Below are positions 58,339 through 64,000 of a DNA stretch of 64,000 nt, one piece after another; position 1 is the stretch's first letter; every line of letters begins with the position of its first letter. This stretch comes from an uncultured bacterium (GTDB taxonomy: Bacteria; Cyanobacteriota; Vampirovibrionia; Gastranaerophilales; Gastranaerophilaceae): assembly GCA_902777385.1 (NCBI GenBank), contig CACYTP010000004.1, positions 62,001 to 126,000 of the forward strand, in the 5' to 3' direction. The notes under the pieces are model-generated. The model had not been told where the DNA came from, made no database searches, and was given only the letters and a program-made list of their open reading frames with translations. A program made the translations under genes and the position numbers.

Positions 58339-58419
58339 TTATCTTCGCCAAATTTGACCAACTTTATCATTTAAAGCGAACAAAATTATTAGTAAAACGA
58401 CTCCTGCTAGTATTTTCAT
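58339..58419 (-). CDS. Tiny membrane peptide (26 residues)
   Basis: MKILAGVVLLIILFALNDKV and six more residues: one hydrophobic helix and a short basic tail. AAGGAGA is spaced correctly before the ATG at 58419, and it sits between two operon genes with 12 and 46 base gaps. Confidence 0.55.
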   Translation of the reverse strand: MKILAGVVLLIILFALNDKVGQIWRR

Positions 58420-58431
58420 AATATATTCTCC

Positions 58432-58968
58432 TTAAAATTCATTGTTATCCTCTAAAATATTAGTTGCAAGTCCAATAGAAAGAGCTTTTTTAGCTCTTAT
58501 TAATGTACCTTTATCACTCATTAATACTTGCCACTGTTTTTTAGGGATATTGCTGCTACTTGAAAGTAAATTTATAAAATTTTTTGTATCTTCAGTTAAA
58601 TTTACTAACTCATTTTTAAGCATAGAAATTGTTTGTGCCTGCTGTAACTTTACTTGAAGAGAGTGCATGTAAAAAGATGCTGCTTTTGATACATATCTTT
58701 TTTTCCCCAACATAAAAAGCAGAGTTGCAGCGGAATCACAATGTCCCATATTATAGGTATTAACCTTCAATCCTTTTATTGAACGAATATAATTGTAAAC
58801 TCCTATTGCAACGGGTACAACACCACCTTTTGAATTTATATATAAATTAAGTGTTGCTCCGTATTCTACATCTTTTAATAACTCTATCAAAGGTGTAACT
58901 TTATCCGAAGAAATTCCTGAATACAAGCAAAAGGTGTAAGTATTAGTGGTATCTTTTCGCAGTACCAC
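58432..58968 (-). CDS. ClpP-like serine protease coupled to the Cys-rich peptide gene
   Basis: 178 residues. LNLYINSKGGVV is the ClpP substrate strand; GHCDSAATLL has the putative nucleophile Ser79, YMHS His102 and MSDKG Asp152, spaced nearly as in ClpP (Ser-His-Asp). The GTG at 58968 is chosen because AAGGAG lies six bases before it, inside the peptide gene, whose stop is at 58943; a GTG at 58989 is possible. The ClpX/ClpA docking loops are not evident. A dedicated processing or clearing protease is inferred. Confidence 0.8.
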   Translation of the reverse strand: MVLRKDTTNTYTFCLYSGISSDKVTPLIELLKDVEYGATLNLYINSKGGVVPVAIGVYNYIRSIKGLKVNTYNMGHCDSAATLLFMLGKKRYVSKAASFYMHSLQVKLQQAQTISMLKNELVNLTEDTKNFINLLSSSSNIPKKQWQVLMSDKGTLIRAKKALSIGLATNILEDNNEF

Positions 58969-59215
58969 TGCATGCTCCTTTACAGCCACTACTACAGCTA
59001 CCTTTACAAGTACTTGAACATTGGCTTTTGCAGGTACCCGAGCAATATCCTTTACATTTCATCGAACATGAACCTTTACAACTCCCAGAACATGCACCTG
59101 TACAGCCTCTACAATTTGTTGCTAGTGTAACCTTCTCTGCTACTGAGCCATTTTTCTCAGTATACTCTTTTAAAAGGTTCTGAACTTTTTGTAATTCAAA
59201 ATCAGAAATCTTCAT
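58943..59215 (-). CDS. Cys-rich peptide, probable RiPP precursor
   Basis: 90 residues: a leader-like N-terminus (MKISDFELQKVQNLLKEY, about 1-34) and a core with 13 Cys at 35, 38, 42, 46, 50, 54, 58, 62, 66, 70, 74, 78, 82. Twelve of them are exactly four residues apart, separated by Ser/Gly/Lys/Thr. The radical SAM gene ends on its start codon (4-base overlap) and the ClpP-like gene starts inside it. Probably a substrate for thioether formation, as in ranthipeptides or sactipeptides. Confidence 0.85.
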   Translation of the reverse strand: MKISDFELQKVQNLLKEYTEKNGSVAEKVTLATNCRGCTGACSGSCKGSCSMKCKGYCSGTCKSQCSSTCKGSCSSGCKGACSGTAKRYH

Positions 59216-60390
59216 TTTCTTACCTCACTTTCTATTTGATATGGATACTTACTTGTATTTTTTAACCTTCCTATTATTTCAATAGTTTTTAGTGCCTGTT
59301 TGGCATACATAGCGTCTTCAGTGCTAAGTATATTTTTTCTTTGTGCAATAAGTTTTAGTTGGAAATTCGCTGAAACGATAGCTTCCTGCAAGTGCATAAC
59401 ACATTTTCTCTTATCCCTTATTCCAAGATTATTTCTATACCTATAGTTAAATCCTGCACATGTAGGACAGAAATGCTTTAAAATGCAAAAATTGCAAGTT
59501 TCATCAGCAACGGTTTCCGAACATCTGAATTTGACCTCTTTTGTTTCTAAAGCCCTATCGCCTAGTACTATAGGACTAAACATATGGCATCCGTAACTTT
59601 TCCCATCTACATCGTATGTAGCCATATAAGTTCCTGTTCCACAGAATTTCTGAATTTTCCTACGGTCTTTTTTAGGATTAACTACAGTCAGATAGCGTAA
59701 TAAAATATTAAGAGGTTTTACTTTCTGATTTTTTAGGTAATATTCGGACAATTCTTCTAATTCTTTTTTATAAATCTCAGCATCTTTTTTATCCCAAGCA
59801 ACCCCCTCAGCTAATGAAACCTCAATTAAATAACCTTTTTGTAAGGCAGTGATAATAGCTTGAGCCATACCCTTTAAGGATTCTTTTGAAATAGTCATGT
59901 GAAATGGCTGATTTTTCCAAGTTTTGCTAAAAAAATCTAAATCAATTTTATTACTTTCTTTACCTCTGTTTTTTTCTTGCATGTAGTTATTACCATCAAA
60001 GCTACAACCGCAAACTATACTTGACTTGTGTTTTTTGAACCACTTCTTTTCTTCCTCTCCAAACAAAGTTCCGTTTGTAGTCATTGAAAAAATATAAGGA
60101 ACACTTATATTACCATCTTCAGCCCATTCTACAAGTCTTTTTATAAGGGCAAAATTTAGCATTGGTTCTCCACCCATCAAATCAATTTCTAGACCTTTTA
60201 CAACTTTACTTCTTCGCGTCTTACGTGCTTCTTTTTTTATAGCTGAAATAGCTGTATAAAAGTCCATTTGTTTATCTGATTTAAAAGCCTCATAGCAGTA
60301 GGAACAGTTCAAATTACATTTGTGTGTAATCATTAACATACAAGTTCTTCGTATTTCCTGTTCTTTTTCCCATATAGAAATTTGTGCCAT
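59212..60390 (-). CDS. Radical SAM/SPASM peptide maturase
   Basis: 392 residues. CNLNCSYC (Cys25/29/32) binds the radical SAM cluster and GGEP is at 73-76. Auxiliary-cluster Cys of a SPASM domain are at 250, 268, 290, 299, 302, 308, 311 and 330 (CGTG...CNFCILKHFCPTCAG...KRKC). The layout is that of enzymes that modify ribosomal peptides. Its stop overlaps the start of the Cys-rich peptide, making this the likely substrate. GAGGA precedes the start. Confidence 0.92.
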   Translation of the reverse strand: MAQISIWEKEQEIRRTCMLMITHKCNLNCSYCYEAFKSDKQMDFYTAISAIKKEARKTRRSKVVKGLEIDLMGGEPMLNFALIKRLVEWAEDGNISVPYIFSMTTNGTLFGEEEKKWFKKHKSSIVCGCSFDGNNYMQEKNRGKESNKIDLDFFSKTWKNQPFHMTISKESLKGMAQAIITALQKGYLIEVSLAEGVAWDKKDAEIYKKELEELSEYYLKNQKVKPLNILLRYLTVVNPKKDRRKIQKFCGTGTYMATYDVDGKSYGCHMFSPIVLGDRALETKEVKFRCSETVADETCNFCILKHFCPTCAGFNYRYRNNLGIRDKRKCVMHLQEAIVSANFQLKLIAQRKNILSTEDAMYAKQALKTIEIIGRLKNTSKYPYQIESEVRK

Positions 60391-60396
60391 AAATTA

Positions 60397-60678
60397 TTAT
60401 TCCTCATCAACATTTGGAATTTGTATAAACTTTTTACTGTCGAATAAGTCATTTACGGGCACAAATTCATAATTAGGATTATTTTCTAAATAATCATTTA
60501 TAACCTGACTAATACTTCGGTTTAAGTCATAACTGTTTCTTTGGCATTTTATCCCATTTTTTAGTAAAGTAGCAATCATATGTGTAATTATACTTTCCTC
60601 GTTTGGGCTTAGTGTACCAAGTATAGAAACTCTTTTTTGCACATCGTTACTAAGAATTGTAAAATACAAATTATCCAT
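60397..60678 (-). CDS. Small unknown protein, first in the peptide operon
   Basis: 93 residues from the ATG at 60678 (a TTG at 60696 is the alternative). Text: MDNLYFTILSNDVQKRVSIL, NEESIITHMIATLLKNGIKC, LDSKKF-type end. No domain recognised. Its place 6 bases before the radical SAM gene suggests a peptide-binding helper or regulator; inference. Confidence 0.6.
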   Translation of the reverse strand: MDNLYFTILSNDVQKRVSILGTLSPNEESIITHMIATLLKNGIKCQRNSYDLNRSISQVINDYLENNPNYEFVPVNDLFDSKKFIQIPNVDEE

Positions 60679-60727
60679 ATATACTATCTCATTCAACCTA
60701 ATATCTATTTTGATGTAAAAACGTGAA

Positions 60728-60767
60728 ACTCCTTAGAAAATCTAAACTATTGATTTTTCTAAGGAGT
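60728..60767. terminator. Long hairpin, terminator or ribosome-site cover
   Basis: ACTCCTTAGAAAATC and GATTTTTCTAAGGAGT pair over 15 bp with one bulge. On the minus strand it is followed by a T-rich stretch, so it can end transcription from the integrase. On the plus strand the right arm contains AAGGAG nine bases before an ATG at 60776. Confidence 0.65.
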
Positions 60768-60775
60768 ATATTTTT

Positions 60776-60937
60776 ATGGCTTATACACCTTTACAAATTA
60801 TAAAATTTTTGATAGTATCTAAACATTGGAGACAATGCTCCAAAATAGATATTTTGAGACTACAATTATGGTGTATTAAAGTTCAAAATTTTTATAGCTT
60901 TTGTCTATTTCATCCTGAGCAATTCCGATATATCTGA
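60776..60937 (+). CDS. Possible small protein (53 residues)
   Basis: MAYTPLQIIKFLIVSKHWRQ and onward, basic and aromatic. AAGGAG at good spacing is its only support, and that sequence lies in the hairpin. Its 3' end is antisense to the integrase gene. A small excisionase-like protein is conceivable. Confidence 0.3.
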   Translation: MAYTPLQIIKFLIVSKHWRQCSKIDILRLQLWCIKVQNFYSFCLFHPEQFRYI

Positions 60938-61442
60938 GAGTTATCGCTGGACTTGAGTGGTTTAAAATTTTTTGTAGCAAAGCAACATCATTATACTGCT
61001 TGTAAAAATGAAACCCAAAACTCTTTCTCATTGTGTGTGTGCCAATATTTATATTTTTAATTCCTACATCCTTACACGCTTTATTTAAAAATCTGTATAC
61101 TTGACTTCGGTCAAGTCTCTTGTGTTTTTTACCTAAAAATAGTGGATTTTCTTCACCTATTGCATAAAGTTTTTCTCTGTATGGTAAATATTCTTTAATA
61201 TGTTTTTGTAGTTTTTTATTAAGTGGAAATCTTTTATACTTGCCAGTTTTCTTCTCTTTAATCTCAACAAAGGTTTTATTTCTTACATCTTCTACATTCA
61301 GTCCTAAAATATCTGAAACTCTTAAACCTGAATTTATCCCAAAGATGAAAATAAGCCTGTTTCTACTACTTTTTTTCGCAAGATATTCCTCAACTTTTCT
61401 TAACTGTTCTTTACTCTTAATTGGTTCTACTAAATTTTTCAT
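60876..61442 (-). CDS. Tyrosine recombinase (integrase family), short form
   Basis: 188 residues, mainly the catalytic domain: SGLRVSDIL (Arg), Lys in the beta-hairpin, HTMRKSFG (His-x2-Arg), LNHSSP (His) and LRYIGI (Tyr). It lacks the full core-binding domain. Possibly the integrase that used the tRNA-Pro site, though it is not at the element end, or an internal recombinase. The start has AGAGGA four bases before the ATG at 61442. Confidence 0.9.
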   Translation of the reverse strand: MKNLVEPIKSKEQLRKVEEYLAKKSSRNRLIFIFGINSGLRVSDILGLNVEDVRNKTFVEIKEKKTGKYKRFPLNKKLQKHIKEYLPYREKLYAIGEENPLFLGKKHKRLDRSQVYRFLNKACKDVGIKNINIGTHTMRKSFGFHFYKQYNDVALLQKILNHSSPAITLRYIGIAQDEIDKSYKNFEL

Positions 61443-61528
61443 AAAATCCTCTTTCTGCACCACTCTACACAATTCGGTACAAAAAAGAATTTAATAGAAA
61501 CATGTTGGTAAAATTTTATTAAGAGGGG

Positions 61529-61559
61529 TTGAAAAATTTTGGAAAATAGTAAATAATAT
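61529..61559 (+). promoter_or_regulatory. Candidate promoter of a small RNA
   Basis: TTGAAA (61529-61534) and TAATAT (61554-61559), 19-base spacing, upstream of the folded element at 61564. Confidence 0.4.
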
Positions 61560-61563
61560 AGGT

Positions 61564-61624
61564 ACGTAGAGACTGCGTCGATTTGCAGGTTTGAGTTCGC
61601 TCAACTCTACGTCTTTTTATTTTT
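61564..61624 (+). ncRNA. Small three-way-junction RNA candidate with T tract
   Basis: ACGTAGAG (61564-61571) pairs with CTCTACGT (61605-61612). Inside are CTGC/GCAG (61573-61576/61585-61588) and TTGAG-TTCG-CTCAA (61591-61604), then CTTTTTATTTTT. There is no plus-strand gene upstream. The T tract overlaps the stop of the convergent DUF3800 gene. Confidence 0.5.
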
Positions 61625-62360
61625 GAGGTATAGAAACTATACCATATCCAGTAATTTTCCCGTTTTTATTCCTTATGGAATTTTTTATCCTGTCGTAGTA
61701 CTGACTATCATCTTTTTCCCATTTCCTGAATATGGCACCAGCTACGATATCAGCAAACTGTACCCCTACACTTAAATGCGAAGGGGCTATAAATAAACCT
61801 TCTATCAAGTTATTAAACTTGGAATAATTAGCCTTATCTACTACCATGACTCTATGATGGAGGTTTCTTAACCTATCATCATCACAGGATAATCTGTTAT
61901 CTATAATTACAAGCCCGTTTATTTCAACACCAGATTCTCTTGAAATATCCTGCAAATAATACTGAAATCTTTCAAGAATAGGTTTGTACCCATACCAGTA
62001 TAAATCATCTTTAGTTGCCACGTGAGGTAATTTATAAGCTTCTTCAATATTTGTAACTGAAGCTATAACCTTGATAGACTTATAAGAGGATATAATATTA
62101 TATAATTTATTTCTTATTTCATTTTTTTGTTCATAAGAGAGATGTTTCATACCGTTTTCATCACTGGTATTGTTAGGGGCAAAATACCTCCACTTAATTT
62201 CGGAAGTAATTCCGTACTGTCTTTTTATTTCTCTAAGTTTAGAATATAAATCATGCCAGTGAATTTCAGGAATAATTACACCCCCTATTACGAAATACTT
62301 AGAATGTTTTTTATTCTCTGGGACTATTGCCCCTGATTCATCTAAAAATAATAAATGCAT
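61617..62360 (-). CDS. DUF3800 protein
   Basis: 247 residues starting MHLLFLDESGAI. FLDESG and VGVQFADIVAGAIFRKWE are the DUF3800 signatures (RNase H-like fold, function not settled, frequent on mobile elements and near defence genes); VIIDNRLSCDDD adds further acidic residues. AAGGAG before the start. Confidence 0.9.
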   Translation of the reverse strand: MHLLFLDESGAIVPENKKHSKYFVIGGVIIPEIHWHDLYSKLREIKRQYGITSEIKWRYFAPNNTSDENGMKHLSYEQKNEIRNKLYNIISSYKSIKVIASVTNIEEAYKLPHVATKDDLYWYGYKPILERFQYYLQDISRESGVEINGLVIIDNRLSCDDDRLRNLHHRVMVVDKANYSKFNNLIEGLFIAPSHLSVGVQFADIVAGAIFRKWEKDDSQYYDRIKNSIRNKNGKITGYGIVSIPQK

Positions 62361-62407
62361 GAATTCTACTCCTTACTATAATTCTATCATAAATTATACT
62401 TTTTTTA

Positions 62408-63475
62408 TTAAATATTATTCTGAGCTTTTATATTATCCAAAATTTCTTTAATATATTCATTTTCATTTGTTTCCTGAAGATAGCTCAGCATTTTTTTATA
62501 TTTATTATGCATATTATTCTCTTTAAAAACACTTTCTAATTTTTGAGCAATATCTAAGCCGTTATAATCTACCAGTATTTGTAAATAAACATTCGGCTTA
62601 CGCTTTTGTTTTGGTGAAGTAGTTTTGAAAATTTTTAAAGTATAGTCTGTATAAAATTTATCCAGCATTTCATATAATTCACATTTATCAAGTAAATTAA
62701 GGAAGTCTTTTAAATACAAATAATTTGTATGCTCAAAGCCGAAAAATTTACTAATTTCACATAACTTTTTACTGCTTTTTAAATGCCACTCTAATCTTAA
62801 AATATTTAAACCGTTTAGTCTCAAAGTATTTGTACTTTTTTCATAATTTTGCTTAATTGCAGGAATTTTACACTCTTCATCGGATAATGTGTTTTTTAGG
62901 ATAATTTCTGATAAGTGGTGAGTTTTTAATTCTTCAACCTTATCATAACATTTTAATTCTCTGTCTCCCACAGTATCTTTCTTTGTCAAATCTTTTGCTA
63001 CTGCAGAAATTGTTATGGTCTTGGTATAACATCCCGAATTTATAGATTTTACCTTGAATCCGTTGAAATATTTATAATTAAGAAAAGCTTCTAAATAATA
63101 ATAAATTTTTTTATTCATAAAAAAATTTTTAGTTAAATCGAGTATAGTTATCCTACAGGTTGACCGCAGTTCAAGTAAATTTTTATTTAAAAACAGCTCA
63201 TAAAACAAGTCCTTGATATGAATTTCTGCAGGCATGTCAAGGTTCGTATCTGTGTAATTTTTTAGCTCTAATATGGAATTATAATACCTTGTAGGTGTAA
63301 ACCAAAAATGGAGCATCCTACCTTTTTGGCTCAGCCAAACCATATATGAATTCTTAGCGTAATGTTTACTTAAAGTTGTTTCAATGTGTTTTTTTAACCC
63401 AAAAGCATATTCTTGACCTTTATCTTTTAACAAAAAATAACACTGTAATTTATCGATGAGTATGTTACCAAGCAT
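62408..63475 (-). CDS. Possible replication initiation protein
   Basis: 355 residues. The order ITILDLTKNFF, KCYDKVEEL and NILRLEWHLKSSKKL is like that of filamentous-phage/plasmid Rep proteins (YDKxxEL then an R-x-E strand). The N-terminal HFWFTP and long helical C-terminus are compatible but the active-site Tyr is not assigned. GAGG precedes the start, which lies 11 bases inside the upstream gene. Confidence 0.5.
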   Translation of the reverse strand: MLGNILIDKLQCYFLLKDKGQEYAFGLKKHIETTLSKHYAKNSYMVWLSQKGRMLHFWFTPTRYYNSILELKNYTDTNLDMPAEIHIKDLFYELFLNKNLLELRSTCRITILDLTKNFFMNKKIYYYLEAFLNYKYFNGFKVKSINSGCYTKTITISAVAKDLTKKDTVGDRELKCYDKVEELKTHHLSEIILKNTLSDEECKIPAIKQNYEKSTNTLRLNGLNILRLEWHLKSSKKLCEISKFFGFEHTNYLYLKDFLNLLDKCELYEMLDKFYTDYTLKIFKTTSPKQKRKPNVYLQILVDYNGLDIAQKLESVFKENNMHNKYKKMLSYLQETNENEYIKEILDNIKAQNNI

Positions 63476-64000
63476 AATAGTACCTCATTTCTGCTAAGAA
63501 CTCATCAAGTACAGATTTGGAAGGTTTCTTTAGTAACTTTCTTAACTTATTTACTTCACTTAAAATATTATCTCTCTGTCCTTTATGTACAAGGTACTTA
63601 CTTATAATTTCTTCTTGTAATTCAGGATGCAGTGCAATTAAGGTTACAACAGAAATTATTTCAGGAACATACCTTTTCCCTTTATACTGTTTTATATAGC
63701 TATTAAATTGCTTGTAATTTGATGTCTGTAATTGTTTCAAATTGCAATTGTCTAAGATTCCAGAAAGGCAAAAGAATAAGAAATTACGGATACAAGATAA
63801 TCCTGCATCATAAAGTTTGTTTATTCTTATAGAATATTTTGCATTCCAGCAAAATATTCTTCCTAAAGTTCTCTGTCCGCAGGCTCTTTTATATATAAAT
63901 TTTATGCAGTAAGGAGTGCTCCCCCTAACAATCCTGAATTTATTACTTATATTTTTATCTTTTGAATAATCTTCCTCATAATCCAAATTATCCCATCCAT
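63465..64000 (-). CDS. Hypothetical protein, 5' end outside the window
   Basis: The frame is open to the right edge. At least 178 residues, basic, with Cys residues in the first third and a helical C-terminus (HPELQEEIISKYLVHKG, LRKLLKKPSKSVLDEFLAEM). Overlaps the Rep-like gene by 11 bases, so co-translated. Not recognised. Confidence 0.65.
   Translation of the reverse strand, partial: GWDNLDYEEDYSKDKNISNKFRIVRGSTPYCIKFIYKRACGQRTLGRIFCWNAKYSIRINKLYDAGLSCIRNFLFFCLSGILDNCNLKQLQTSNYKQFNSYIKQYKGKRYVPEIISVVTLIALHPELQEEIISKYLVHKGQRDNILSEVNKLRKLLKKPSKSVLDEFLAEMRYYYAW

Overview
The window is AT-rich chromosomal DNA from what is most likely a gut bacterium of the Gastranaerophilales (Melainabacteria/Vampirovibrionia, non-photosynthetic relatives of cyanobacteria). 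This is inferred from dense short-spaced genes, class III-signal pilin-like proteins, many lineage-type hypothetical proteins carrying a short N-terminal FTG-like motif, and two O-antigen-type nucleotide-sugar clusters that imply a Gram-negative envelope. No 16S gene is present, so the placement is not proven.

Layout. 0-9.7 kb: the C-terminal part of a giant protein cut by the left edge, a CCA/poly(A)-polymerase-like protein, a secreted possible hydrolase, hypotheticals, tRNA-Gln(CUG), a patatin and a polytopic membrane protein. 9.8-13.0 kb: complete dTDP-L-rhamnose operon (rfbC-B-D-A). 13.1-34.4 kb: housekeeping and lineage genes (lemA, aspS, two tandem DUF3137-like proteins, a Y-family polymerase, YitT, cdaA, lysA, a UbiA-type prenyltransferase, a TPR protein, pth, HTH proteins, pilin-like genes). 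One pilin-like gene is frameshifted and lies between two inverted-repeat (MITE-like) elements. 34.4-39.7 kb: typA and an AlgI/AlgJ-like O-acetylation pair. 40.0-52.8 kb: a surface-polysaccharide cluster making a CDP-deoxysugar (rfbF, rfbG, rfbH, SDR, HpcH/HpaI aldolase, HAD phosphatase, TPP enzyme, glycosyltransferases). It is interrupted between rfbG and rfbH by a small island with an XRE remnant, an EF-hand protein, a possible frameshifted gene and a truncated glycosyltransferase.

52.8-64.0 kb: one end of a mobile element. A 3'-terminal tRNA-Pro fragment marks the left junction. Beyond it are divergent regulators around palindromic operators, a serine recombinase, a tyrosine recombinase, a DUF3800 protein, a possible replication initiator and a gene cut by the right edge. 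The element's far end is not in the window.

The most interesting cargo is one minus-strand run of ten tightly packed genes (60.7 to 54.9 kb). It encodes a small unknown protein, a radical SAM/SPASM enzyme, a 90-residue peptide with twelve cysteines spaced exactly every four residues, a translationally coupled ClpP-like serine protease, two tiny membrane proteins, a membrane TPR protein with a J-like module lacking HPD, a J-domain/TM/TonB-C fusion, a membrane-anchored Mrr-type nuclease and a 52-residue protein. It looks like a RiPP (modified peptide) locus joined to an envelope or defence module, and I do not recognise it as a described system.
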